Origin: Galerina marginata
Lineage: Eukaryota; Basidiomycota; Agaricomycetes; Agaricales; Galerinaceae
Reading direction: 5' to 3'
NCBI GenBank assembly: GCA_023014335.1
Contig: JAECYW010000004.1
Location: 620,001-684,000 of the forward strand
Length of the DNA stretch: 64,000 nucleotides
Shown: positions 23,991 through 34,553 of the stretch, one piece after another
How positions within the stretch are numbered: the stretch's first letter is position 1
Layout: each line of letters begins with the position of its first letter
Notes under the pieces: generated by a model
The model's database searches: none
The model's input: the letters and a program-made list of their open reading frames with translations, nothing else
Told to the model about the DNA's origin: nothing
Position numbers and translations under genes: made by a program

Positions 23991-24428
23991 ATCTACGTTT
24001 GTCAAACCCTACGGACCGCCCTCCCGATCACACTTAGATTTTATGTGAGTAGAACGCTTGAGAATTGACTCAAGGTTGACTGGACAGACATAGCGTTGAA
24101 TGCGTGTCCGTAGGATGCACCTGAGAGAGAGTTCTGAGCGAAGTGGTGATGGCCGCAGTTGTCGTAGTTGGCGTATATACGACCGGTACCACCAGGACTA
24201 CTCCTTGTAGTTTAGGCGGGAAATTTTTCTTCGTCCAAGTCATGATCAGGCGTCCCTTGAGGTTGAGAAGAACATGAGCATGCGCCGCAGTAGCGTGTTT
24301 CATTCTGCGTGATAGGGAAGCTGTGATAGATAAAAGATGTTGAAAATGATATAGTTGACTATAGTAATGCTTTACTCACAGTAACTGGGATTGGGAGTAG
24401 CATTTATCTTTGCTTTGTCGGCTGGCCT
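23991..24428. other. Mosaic of duplicated scraps
   Basis: About 24085-24125 resembles the aminotransferase exon encoding CIQQTHVQRYF at 19.15 kb. About 24130-24260 matches 12330-12460 and 32500-32630. No intact gene. Confidence 0.4.
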
Positions 24429-24429
24429 A

Positions 24430-24600
24430 GAAGTCATGGCAGCTACGTATTCGATGATGAGAAGACTAAACGGAAAATCGTTGATTTCATGTACCACGGA
24501 GAAAAGCAGACTTGAACGTACAGAAGCTTCGAAGGTGGCAGTTGAAGAACGTTGAACTTGAAACTTCAGATTTTTTTGTCTGTCACCTGATTCGGTCCGG
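24430..24600 (+). repeat. Shared leader-like repeat, copy 3 of 4
   Basis: Carries AGAAGTCATGGCAGCTACGT and TGTCACCTGATTCGGTC before the third deaminase-like pseudogene. It is most like copy 1 of this repeat. Confidence 0.6.
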
Positions 24601-24601
24601 G

Positions 24602-25850
24602 GAAGCTGCGATCTATGAGCTCGCAGGACTAGCCGTCATCTCTCTCAGAGTCTCTGGGTACGCTCACCCAAGCCAGACCCTCTTCGGAGTCTTCCTGAAG
24701 TCCATTCCATTACTATCCAAAGCAGAGCTGCACGCTCATCTCCTTCAGGAACTCACCGCTGAATACCTTGCCTCGCTGTCTTCATCTTCGTCGACAACAT
24801 TGCCTGATGTCTCTGACGAATATGTTCTCGTAAATGCCTGACCCTCTCTCGAAAATAAACAACTCCTTCCTCCCTCTTCCCTGCCACGTATGGCTCAACT
24901 TCTACCCCTGCCCTAGCACGTTCCACCCATGCGGTGTTGTACGCTTTCTTTACGGCATACACCTCGAGCTGCACATCAAGCCGCACTAGACGGACCGAAA
25001 GCTCTACCTGCCGCACGACGAGCTGGAGAGGTACGAATGTGACAAACTCCTCGGCGGATGGGGAAAGCCATTCTCGAGGAGTCTGTCCATGTGGCTTGTG
25101 GGCTCAAATCAGAGGGAAGATGCGTTATGAGCGTGGTCCTATGTGGCAATTAGAGTTTTTGCGCCGTATTCACTGAAGCGAAGAAGGCTGGACTGGGGCC
25201 TACGCCCCATATCGCAGAGGTACGCCTGTAATTCTTTCCACCTCGGAATCCGGTTAATTTTGTAAGATTACAGACCATCCAAAATCCCGCAGAAGAAACA
25301 CTCAAACTCCTATCCTACATGCCCGACCATTTACGACACACAACCTTCCTGAACAACGAAGCCATCGCGACCATCTTCGAGAAGCAAATGGGCATAGAGA
25401 TCTGCCTCAGCTCGAATATTCTGTCAGTCCCAAATCTCTTACTCCTATAATCCTCCTAGCTGATCTCATTTTATGTTTATTTCTTCGAAAACAAAATAAA
25501 ATACAGATGCACCCCTCGAAGCGCACCACATCTTCCCAAACCTCAATTTGAACCACCTGAGCAGCTCCGAAATCCCTCCTTGTCCAACTCATGTCAGAGA
25601 TTGATTAAATAACCCCTTTTTTTCTTCGAACGTAGACCGACGATATCCTCCCCTTCTGCGACTCCCTCGCCAAATATTCGCTCCTGCTCGTTCGCCCTCT
25701 GTATAATCTCGGCTTGTCTAAAGAGTAGGTGAGGCATATGATTTCGGAGGCGCGGTTTACGTGGGTTGGGGAGGTGAAATCAAGGGCGAAGGTGAGCGTG
25801 GGGGCATGGGCGACGGTGAAGGGGTGTTATATAAATTTTAGGTCTGCTAC
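24602..25850 (+). pseudogene. Adenosine-deaminase-like pseudogene, copy 3
   Basis: Most complete of the three. A frame reads QTLFGVFLKSIPLLSKAELHAHLLQELTAEYLAS within 24680-24780, carrying the HxH metal site of the adenosine deaminase superfamily, although the usual NGSI after LHAHL is missing. It stops at 24841. Frame-shifted blocks follow: LARST.AVLYAFF (about 24915-24950), RTESSTCRTTSWRGT in a shifted frame, EAKKAGLG (about 25175), intron GTACGC...TTACAG, a segment equivalent to PAEETLKLLSY..DHLRHTTFLNNEAIATIFEK (about 25285-25385), MGIEICLSSNIL (about 25390) and DDILPF.DSLAKYSLLL (about 25640-25700). It converges on NACHT D, about 100 bp away. Confidence 0.72.
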
Positions 25851-25946
25851 ATATGAAGGAGGAATAATAGTATGCTGTACTGTAGTAGTAAATAATACGC
25901 GAATGCAGAGCTCAACTTACACGGCGTCTCCAGTGTCACTACCAAC

Positions 25947-28900
25947 TTAGAAGGCACCATCCGGAGGCCTATACGTCTCTAGGAAGTGGTCAACTATGTC
26001 AAATGAGAAATAGTCAATGCCATGACCATCAGCAAAGGCAGGATCGTCAATAACAGCATTACTGATACTATAGTCAGCCAAAGCGAAAAGATCTGGGCCC
26101 GTTCTGCTACCAGCCTGAGAATTCACATCAGTTAAGGTGTTGTACGCCCCATGAGCAACGAAGCATCGTGCACTTACCTCGGTTGGACTGAGCGCATCCA
26201 TAACCTTGGTACGTTTCGAGGTCAAACTCAACGCCGGTGCGCCAGTCACTTCTAGGTCGTCGTTGCTCTCCCTACGCCGTTTATCTGCTCTGAAGCGCTC
26301 AGCGACGGCCTGTGATTCATTCAGCTGTGCTTCATTCGATGTAACGGGTTCTTTCTGTGATTTATTTAAATATTGATAAGCACGAAGATATGAGGCAATC
26401 GAGAAAACTGACTTTTAGATATAGGTTGATAGCTTCACAGAGTTGGTGGATCTCTTCATACTCGATCTCTTCATGCTCGTCCTCTTTATGCTCGTCCTCT
26501 TCATGCGCGATCTCTTCATGCTCGATCTTTTCATACAATTTGAGCAGTTTTTCTTCCACCTTTTGATCGAGCATGGAGCGGGCAAGCTCAACAAGCTTTG
26601 GGTTGTAGTCAGCATTTGAGAGATAGAAAGGAAGACCTCGAATCGCAAACTCCAAAGCCTCCTTATCATCAGGCCTGGGCATGAATTCATTACCCATGCC
26701 GCCGGGTGTTTCAATGCCGTCATTTTCTTTCTGTTTTCCGTGTTCATCTTCTGAGCTATATCGGCTAAATATGTTCTTTAAAAATTGGATTTTGGACCCA
26801 GAGACTTGGACTCACAATGCTAGAACAACCTTAACCAAATGCATGGACAGCGATGCATACATCCCACCATCTACAAAGTACCCCCCTGCACGTTCCTGAT
26901 CACGGAGGTACTTCTGAATTTCAGTCATCCCGGAAGAAGGCTCTGAGAAATAGTCGACAATAAATTTAACCTTGAAGACCCGTTCCAATATTTCCCACTC
27001 ATTCGAGATATCCATGATTTCAGGATGTGTGATCGCAGTAGCCACGTTTCCACCAATTTTAGGATGCTCCTCATGAAGGGTACGACATACTTCCTCGCAA
27101 ATTAAGTCTGAAGTGACCTCCCAGGCGTGGGAATGGTGAGCTTTTAAACTTCTTGCAGGACCTAAATATTCCAGTACGTTCGCTTCCTTGATAATTATCA
27201 GTAGTAAAAGATGCAGAAAGATGAGAAGCGGACCTGAGTCTGGAACCAGTCATGCAGGTCCACCATATAGACGTAGTCCGAAAGGGCAGTCTCCAAGTCA
27301 ACAGTTCCTTTAATTAACCTTGATCCCCATTTTACTGGGTCAAAATCAAAGCAATCGAAGAGTAGTTCGGCCGTCAGAGATGCTTCAAACATCACAAATT
27401 CAAGCCACAAAACTATAATATCGCCACCTACAAGACAAAGAAAGAAAATAAACTTAAGCTTTATGGACCAATTGCAAGAGAGTTACTTACATTCATATGG
27501 ATCCTCCGTGCCGTCAGAGTGTTCCCGCATATATCGCAGGAAATGTCGTGCAATGCGTTCGCAAGCTATGCCTTCATCTACATGAAATTCCTTCGAACGA
27601 GATGAGTCGAGGAGAAAATCCTGGAGGGAGGCATGCAGGATACGAAGCACTTTGTCAGGTTCCTCTTCTTTGCCAGTTTCTTCACCTCCGTCAGTTTCTT
27701 CACCTTCTTTGTCAGATTCTTTGCCTTCTTTGTTGGCTGCTGCATCTTCTCTTTTGAGGGCCGGGACATGAAGAACAGAATGCAAATCAATCAGTATACG
27801 CTGGAGTTCTCCATGAGGATAGGATAGGATCGTCTCGATTTGACGAGGCGTATAATCCCTCCCACGGGCATCAATTATGGCAAAGCTTATAATTTCCAAT
27901 GCCTTATGAAGGTCCTCATTCAACACCAAGCTGAATATTCGGCAATACAGAGCATCGAGCTCGGCAAACGGGGTGGCAGACCCAGCAGCAGTGACGCCCA
28001 AAATAATGTCAAGCTGTTTATTCGGCCTCTGGCGGGAGGATTTCACAAATTTGACGACGGTAGCTGCATAAATAAACTGTCCGGATGATTTGCGGACCAG
28101 GCTGTCGATGTCGTTGTTGGAAGGCCAGATTGGTGGGAGAAGCGATCGCAGTTCGTGTGTCCTTTTCACAGACTCGAAGCTCTCGACCAAGAAGAGCCTG
28201 ATATCATCGTCAGGATGGTATTTCTCATCTAAAACGAGTGGGTCAGTGATTCCGAGCAGAGGTTGATCGTTGAAAGAGTCTCGGATGGCTTTTTCCGGTC
28301 GGCTGGCTATGAGGAAACAGAGAGGAATGGGAAATTTCGAAATGGTGTTGGCAATAACTTTGAGAATGTATTGCTGGGCCTCTGGTTTGCCACACTCGTC
28401 GAGACCATCGAGGATGATTACCATCGGAGTGTCGAATTCTCCCTGCTGAGGGAATACCTCCTTCAATGGTTGGATGATAAGAGAGTCCATCTGAGTTTGT
28501 AGGGAACGAGTAAAGATATAAGGGTCTAATTCGACCGCCGTTTCGACGGGGCCCCGTAGCTGCGGAATCACGGTCAGTAGCTGATACGCCAACGACGCGA
28601 TCAGTCGTCCTTCGTCGTTGCGGCCAGCTGCACTTCGCGCCCAGAAGAAACCGGCAGCCAAACGTCCTGATTCGTGGCATAACTCAGCGATTTCTTGTGC
28701 TATCGCCGACTTCCCAGCGCCCGCGGCGCCGTTAAGCCACTTGACAAACGTTGTCTTCTGGCCATCTTCGATCCAATCGATGATGGCCTGGATTACTGCC
28801 ACACGAGTATCAGGATGGCATTTGGGAGGATCGTATTCGAGCCGCTCGCGTGAGTTGTGGAATGCGCCCGGAGCTATATGATTGTGCCAGATGTCTTTGC

Positions 28901-29012
28901 CTAAATAAACATGGGTGAGAAATCGTAACCTCTGTGAAGGAGCTATACTCTTGCCTCCAACAGTTGTGAAGTTTCCTCCATAGATCTTGATGTTCTTGGG
29001 ATTTTGGAACAT
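25947..29012 (-). CDS. NACHT NTPase (NLR-like), copy D, longest version
   Basis: Modelled exons on the minus strand: 29012-27491, 27427-27234, 27186-26816, 26764-26413, 26354-26178 and 26114-25947, totalling 2,784 nt and 927 residues. The N-terminus MFQNPKNIKIYGGNF pairs with copy B, including the 48-nt in-frame possible intron. An in-frame ATG at 29117 would add 35 residues. Walker A is GAAGAGKS, Walker B VIILDGLDECGKP. An acidic Lys/Glu/Gly-rich insert of about 40 residues lies before RILHASLQDFLL (about 27780-27650). The fifth exon has a HEE/HKED repeat. A unique last exon, reached through a GTAAGT...CTCAG intron, adds about 55 residues with DYSISNAVIDDPAFADG, absent from the ends of the other copies. 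Confidence 0.9.
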
Positions 29013-29354
29013 CCTAGGTGGAAAGAGGACGAGGAAAGCAGATCGATATTGCTGGTACAAACAAGGGGGACAATACCTTCTCACTGCCTTGTTACAGCCT
29101 TGTGGCAGTTCCCTCATGTCAACCTGAAAATAGAATAGTCAGACTGTCAATCATTTTTATGACAAGCATTCCTATGCACTTAGCTATACTCAAGTGCGGG
29201 CGCAGCCAATCTTGAGAGTATCGAAGAACATTAATAAGAATGGAGAAATGGAATACTAGAACAGAAGAAATATTATATGAAGTCCGATGTATAAAAACAT
29301 CGAGAAAATGTGTACTTGTGTAAGGTGTGGGTGGGCGTACGTAATAAGCAATTT

Positions 29355-31110
29355 ATACACTATAGCGTCAAAATGCGATGCTATGCGATGACCATGCCAG
29401 CATACGACGTGTATGCGTATGTGTAGGTTGTAGATGTAGAGAGGTGGACGGGTACGTGTTGAGCCGGAGGGGATAGAGACGAAAACACGTCGGCGAGGGC
29501 GACGTAGAGCCCGGATTTAAGTGACGAGTCGTCAGCGCCCTCAGGCCCACTGCCCGACCCGCCAACCCTAAACCAACCAACAAAACCCATGTCGAGCACA
29601 AGTCGAGCATGCCCAGGCCAAGACTGAACCCGCTCAGACCGAGGCTCAGGCCCGCATCGCCCGACCCGGCACTGGTGGAGGCGCGTTGGACGATAATCAT
29701 CATGCACCTGATGACGCAGATGGTGGATATGCTGCTGCTGGATCTGCAGCTATTGCTAATGCCGTGCTTGAGCATTTGCGTATTAACATCCCAATCCGCG
29801 GAGGCGAAGATGACGGCGAGGAAGAAGGCGAGGAGGAGGCAGAAACTAAGGCAGCGGCAGCAGCGATGGCGGATGCTTCATCACCCAAACTCGCAAGGAA
29901 GGTCTCCCAGGGAGTCTGGTCCGTAACAAATGCAAAGGACACTGCAGGCGGCGGCAAGGTCGAGGTGATAGAGCCTGGTTCGGAGGCAGTCGAAGCCGCC
30001 GGGGCGGGTTTATCACAGTCCGGGTTTAGCAGTCGGAAATTAGCAGCGAAGTCGCCACAGGTGCAGGCGACATCATATCTGAGCGTTTTCTTCGCCAGGA
30101 AGGGCGAGTCGCAAACTTGTTGCTGCATATCAGCCTCCTTCCTCTCTTCATCCAACTCCTAACCAACAAGCGCCAATCTTAACCACGTCCTGCCCGTCTT
30201 CCTGCCCTTTCCATTCGTCCCACTCCTACTGCCTTCACCGGAAGCTGCTTTTCCATCAGCATCAGCAGCTCACTCAACAATGCCATTCCCTATCCCATTC
30301 ATATTCACACCACAACCCGAAACCCCTGTCAGTCCACTCGCCCACTGCGCCATCCTCCCTTGCCCTGTCCGCAGGCTGCCCCGCCCCATCAGTTTGATCG
30401 AAAGCTCAGATTGGCACAAATGATTGACAAGATAAGCGAGAGCGGCGAGGCGAAGAACTAGTTCGTTGGCGGGCGGTGGATGTGCAGAGGTGGCTTCTGC
30501 GGCTGATGCGATAGGTGGTGCTGGTGCTTCTCCTCGTGTTGCTGCTGTCGAAAGGCTTGGTCCCGAACCGGGCTCTGATCCACGAGCTGTTGTTCCTGAT
30601 AGCTCGAGTCGTGGCATCTTCGGAGCCTGGCTCGGCTCTCGCGACGTGAGAGCAGGAAGGGGCAGCGGCAGGATGGGCGAGAGCGGCGATGGAAAGAACT
30701 AATTCGCTGGCGGGAGGTGGATCTGCAGATGCGGTTGGTGCTGGTGCTGGTAATACGTATGAAGGGGGTCGCAGCTGAAGAGCCGGGTCCTGGTCCTGGC
30801 TCTGGTCCTCGGACAGCAGTTCCCGATGGCTCGAGCCTCGCATCTCCGGAGGAGCCTGACTCGGTTCTCGCGACGGAAGAGCAAGAACACTGCTCTTCCA
30901 GCTGCTGATGCTGCTGGTCCGCACCCCCGTCCTCCTGCACGACGCCTCCATTCCGCATGTGCATCGACGCAGGCATAGGCGGGATATAAAGGCTCGAACG
31001 CAAGCTACCTCCGGCAACACGACATCGGCAGGGTGGGCGACGATAACTCCGCGTTGAACGAAGGATCCGAAAATGCCTCGACGTCGACCTCCATCTCGTC
31101 TTCCGCGTCT
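29355..31110 (-). pseudogene. 3' fragment of the large low-complexity gene (long form, copy 4)
   Basis: Minus-strand copy with the same 5' break point as the fragment at 9.2-11.0 kb. About 31105-31070 corresponds to SRDEDAEGEME. SFYIPPMPASM-type sequence lies near 30985-30960. LGRGSLRTGQGRMAQWASGL near 30385-30330 matches MKLTGRGTPADRGRAAQWASGW. FVTDQTPWETFLASLGDEAS near 29940-29870 matches FVADQTHWETFLASLDDKVS. Stops and indels scatter these over several frames. The copied 3' flank runs on toward NACHT D. Confidence 0.78.
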
Positions 31111-31930
31111 TCGTCACGAGAGGATTCTGCCTTCTTGGAATCCTGTTCTTAAACGTTAGCTTTTGTGATCCAGTTACTTCTGACTTGCTTACCAGATTGA
31201 CAGGCTTCAGGTGTGGCTGTCTGGAAAGGCTTCTGTTGTTCATTCAGTGTAGGGAATTCTTCTGCAAATAATGATAAGCGCAAATACGCCAAGTCATGCA
31301 TAAAGCTGACCTTTAGATAAGCTGATAGCAACGTGGAGGCATGCGATTCGGCCAGTTTTTTCTTCATCGTCTGATTGAGCAAGGCGATGGAGAGTTTGGC
31401 AAGCTTTGAGTGGTAGTCGGCGATTGAAAGCTGGAAAGGACGTATTGAAAAAGTCTGAAGCCTTTTCGTCGTCGGGTCTGGGTATGTATGTATTCGTCGT
31501 CCACGTCGTTCGATGTTTCATCGCAACCATTCTCTTCTTATTGTCCATCTTCGTCTTTCGAACTATATCAATTAAATATATTCTTCAACATGTTGAATTT
31601 AGACCAGACACTGACTCACAATAATAAAACAGCCTTAAGGACGTCCATACACAGTGACGTGTACATCCCAATGTCTACAAAATCTCCTCCGCACGTTCCA
31701 GATCACGGGGGAGTGACAGCAGCGATGGTCGTCGGTGCGCAGCTTCGATGCAGAAGTAGCGGCAAGGGCGGTACCTACGATAGGCGGTGGCAACGACACG
31801 GCAGCAGTGGGGGCTAAGTATGTCGGTGAGTGGTGGGCAGGGCAAGAAATAAGATAGAAAGATACCTGGTGGGTTTCCCATTACAACGGTCTCCTCTTCG
31901 ACCCTGTTATCCAGCCAACCCACTCCATCG
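31111..31930 (-). pseudogene. Truncated NACHT gene 3' end (copy 2)
   Basis: Counterpart of 11005-11760. Minus-strand pieces: PRDLERAEEIL (about 31710-31680; cf. RDQERAGGYF), the GTGAGTC donor near 31618, NTYIPRPDDEKASDFF (about 31495-31450; cf. NEYMPRPDDVEALKFA), AYLKVSFMHD at the next splice site and EFPTLNEQQKPFQ in the last exon. Frameshifts disable it. It joins the large-gene fragment on its left exactly as the first copy does. Confidence 0.7.
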
Positions 31931-32665
31931 TCCAGATATCAGCCTCCTGCCCTCGGGTTGGGGGAGAAGAGGATTAGCGACGTGGTGATGCGAGCTGCGC
32001 GGTTTCGTTTCGCCTACTGAGGCACGACAAGCACAGTAGCCATGCTGGGGGACTGCTTCGTCTGAACACCTTCACGTATTGCCAGCAATGCAAATCCTCG
32101 CGTCTTGAAGTGAAGCAGCAGCAGCAGCGATTGTTTTAGCTGTCATACGAGCAACATTTACGTTGCTGTTGCTTGTGAGGCACTATCGTTGTCTGATGGT
32201 GCCTATAGCCTCCCGCCCAGAGTTCAAGGGCGCAGCAAGGTGCCATCGTATCCTAGAAGCACTAGCATTGTTGTTGATGATGAATGGATGGGTAACCTCA
32301 GAGGCTCGGCCACCAGCAACGAGGTAGAACGAGCACCAACATGATCAGTTGGTGACTCCCTGCCCGCAACCTAAGCAGCAGCAGCACCGGTGGCGCTCCT
32401 TGTCGTTGACGCACTATGCAGGCTGTGGCAGCATCCTGATCTTGTTGTTAGCGGTTGTTCGGGCCCGATGTGGAGGTGACGGCGAAGGCGGTGAGTGGAA
32501 AGTCCAATGCTCGTCGTTGTTCTGAGTAGAGGGGTGACAATGACCGTCGTCCTAGTTAGCGCGTATACAAGCAAACGGCGCTACTGTTTGTGATCCAGGC
32601 GGGAAAACTTCCTCGTTCAAGTCGGACATTCCTTGAAAAGGGCAGGGGCAGCAGGGAATTTCGTT
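31931..32665. other. Duplicated non-coding stretch
   Basis: Counterpart of 11761-12500. Rich in CAGCAG-type runs (for example about 32110-32130). No gene supported. Confidence 0.35.
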
Positions 32666-32669
32666 TGGC

Positions 32670-32926
32670 TAATGAGAAGACTAAATGGACAATTGTTAAT
32701 TCTAATTCCATGCACTATGGAAAGAGGCAGACTCGAACCAAACTCGAACATACAGGAGTGTAAAGTTGCAGCCTGAATATGTCCTCAACGGATGTCTTCA
32801 GGAAGGCAAGGACAATCGAACGTGAGGAGGAGGAAGCTTGTGGAGAGGGTGGTGGTTGAAGCTGAAGAATGTTGTCAATAAAAAATAATTTCTTTTGTCT
32901 GATTCAGTCACCTGATTCGGTCAGCC
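32670..32926 (+). repeat. Shared leader-like repeat, copy 4 of 4
   Basis: Begins near ATGAGAAGACTAAATGGACA and ends TCACCTGATTCGGTCAGCC, immediately before the second reverse-transcriptase-like relic. It is closest to the copy at 22966-23200, including the shared GAAGCTGAAGAATGTTGTCA. Confidence 0.6.
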
Positions 32927-33880
32927 ATGCCGAATATCTTTCCTCGCCGTCTTCGACAGTCGACAGGACTTTTTATCTTCAACGACTTATTCAATGACAA
33001 CATCGCCCGAATCTGTTCTCCTCGACTTAGAAAAACTATAGCTCGTCCTTTAGACCTCCGCCCGCGCCGCCCTAGCACGGGGCTCTTGTTCTATCAGGCC
33101 TTCCTTTCCGTGCCTATTCGATTACCTGGTGGTTCCGAAGCACGCGTGCGCAGTCGTGGTCCTCATCAGCTATTCGCTCAGCGTACTCTGTGGCGAGGCT
33201 GTCATTTTCACGATGGATTTCGCTGTCAACCAGCGTACGGAAGGGCCGTTCCTGCATCGGATGTACAACGACCTCTGGCTGTAGGATACAGATGCGAAGC
33301 AAGTTCGCAACTGGTTGTGAGGAAGAAATATGCCGACCTCGTTGGGCTCAACGTCAACCCAGAAGAACACCGGCTCAGCAGACGTTGGTCCTAGCCTGAT
33401 GCACATTCCTTCAAATCGAGAGCCAAATCCCGCTGGTTCATCAAAATTTGAACTGGGGTTTACGATAAATATCTTTCGAGTCACGGCATACAAAGTCCAG
33501 ACCAAGAGAGTACGGTAGAGATCAATTACACCTAAATTTCAGAGAGAAAATATGACTGATTGAATACTCCTGCAGCAAGATATCGTGAATGCCGGATGTG
33601 GAGTGCCTGAACAATGTAGCAGGCTTCGTTCACGACGTGTCCGATTCAACCCTCCTCAGCTTGAAGATCTTTGCCTTGCCACAGAGCACGAGCGCGTCTG
33701 GCCGACACCGGTGACAGTTCGATATCAATAACATGGAAAAGTTGAAGCCCCGAAAACGACGTGTGGAAGTGCCAATGTTGAGCGAACGGGAGAAGATGTC
33801 ATGTTAGAAGATCCGCTTGCAATGGAGAACACACTTGATATGCGCTGGATCTACGGTCGCCAAACCCTACGACATCTATG
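32927..33880 (+). pseudogene. Reverse-transcriptase-like (rvt-type) gene relic, copy 2
   Basis: Opens MPNIFPRRLRQSTGLFIFND. After a frame change comes a plus-strand block (about 33190-33290) CGEAVIFTMDFAVNQRTEG followed by FLHRMYNDLWL and a stop, then DTDAKQV and, in another frame, KYADLVGLNVNPE leading to a TGSADVG segment. This order resembles the palm region of the cellular reverse-transcriptase-related (rvt) genes that I recall from mushroom genomes, where the catalytic box reads HDDLW; here it is YNDLW. Stops and at least two frameshifts make it a relic. Assignment is from memory of family motifs. Confidence 0.5.
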
Positions 33881-34416
33881 AAGTTATTCAACCAGAAATA
33901 CAGACTAACCAGGTCTAGGTTCAGCGGTTGGAGTCTTCACGTTAGCGCACCGTCGTGCACACTTTGAAGAATCAAGGTTCTTCCAGGCGATTCCGCATAA
34001 CTCGCACTGCTTAAAGCTCTAGCAAAAATAAAATAAAATCACTATTCACTCGGGGAAAAAAGTTAGTTTACGGCAAAATACCTTCCCACTGATCATATTC
34101 TGCAGAACCTTCAGTCAACATCGCAAGCTTGGCGCATTTGGCGCAGAGTCCGGGGGATGACTTGTTTGAAAAAGAACGGGCACAACCATTCCCGGCAGGG
34201 TCGTCGCAGAAATCCATTGGATAAACTGGCTTTCGAAAGCTCGAAGTATCGAAGAGTTCAGTCTTCGCAAGGTGAACCAGTTGGCAAGGCTTGTCTGTTA
34301 GCTCATGGCTGTTCCGCCTTGAATGTTCCATGGTTTGATAGTTGGTATCAAGTTGACGAGAAGCACTCTACGGCGGATGCAGATTGGTAGAGTTCCTGCA
34401 AACCTTACTCCTCGGC
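33881..34416. other. Unassigned stretch with small Cys-containing frame
   Basis: A minus-strand frame (34331-34068, 87 residues) reads FCDDPAGNGCARSFSNKSSP followed by GLCAKCAKLAML. The C..C.....CxxC spacing resembles small zinc-binding modules found in some mushroom proteins, but nothing around it supports a gene and both ends are undefined. No other feature seen. Confidence 0.25.
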
Positions 34417-34553
34417 ATTTCCTTGCTTGTGCATCTGCGTGCTTTTGATTTCCTCTTAGAAGCTCACTTTTACTCTTTACAGTCCCTCTTTCTTTCCTTT
34501 AAAACCCAAGCCTTTCATACCAACACCACACTCGCTCAACCACCCCAGTCAAC
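34417..34553 (+). promoter_or_regulatory. Duplicated promoter/leader of expansin-like gene 2
   Basis: Near identical to 20950-21091: pyrimidine tract TCCCTCTTTCTTTCC, TTTAAAA about 50 nt before the ATG, and the same CAACACCACACTCGCTCAAC leader. Confidence 0.5.
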
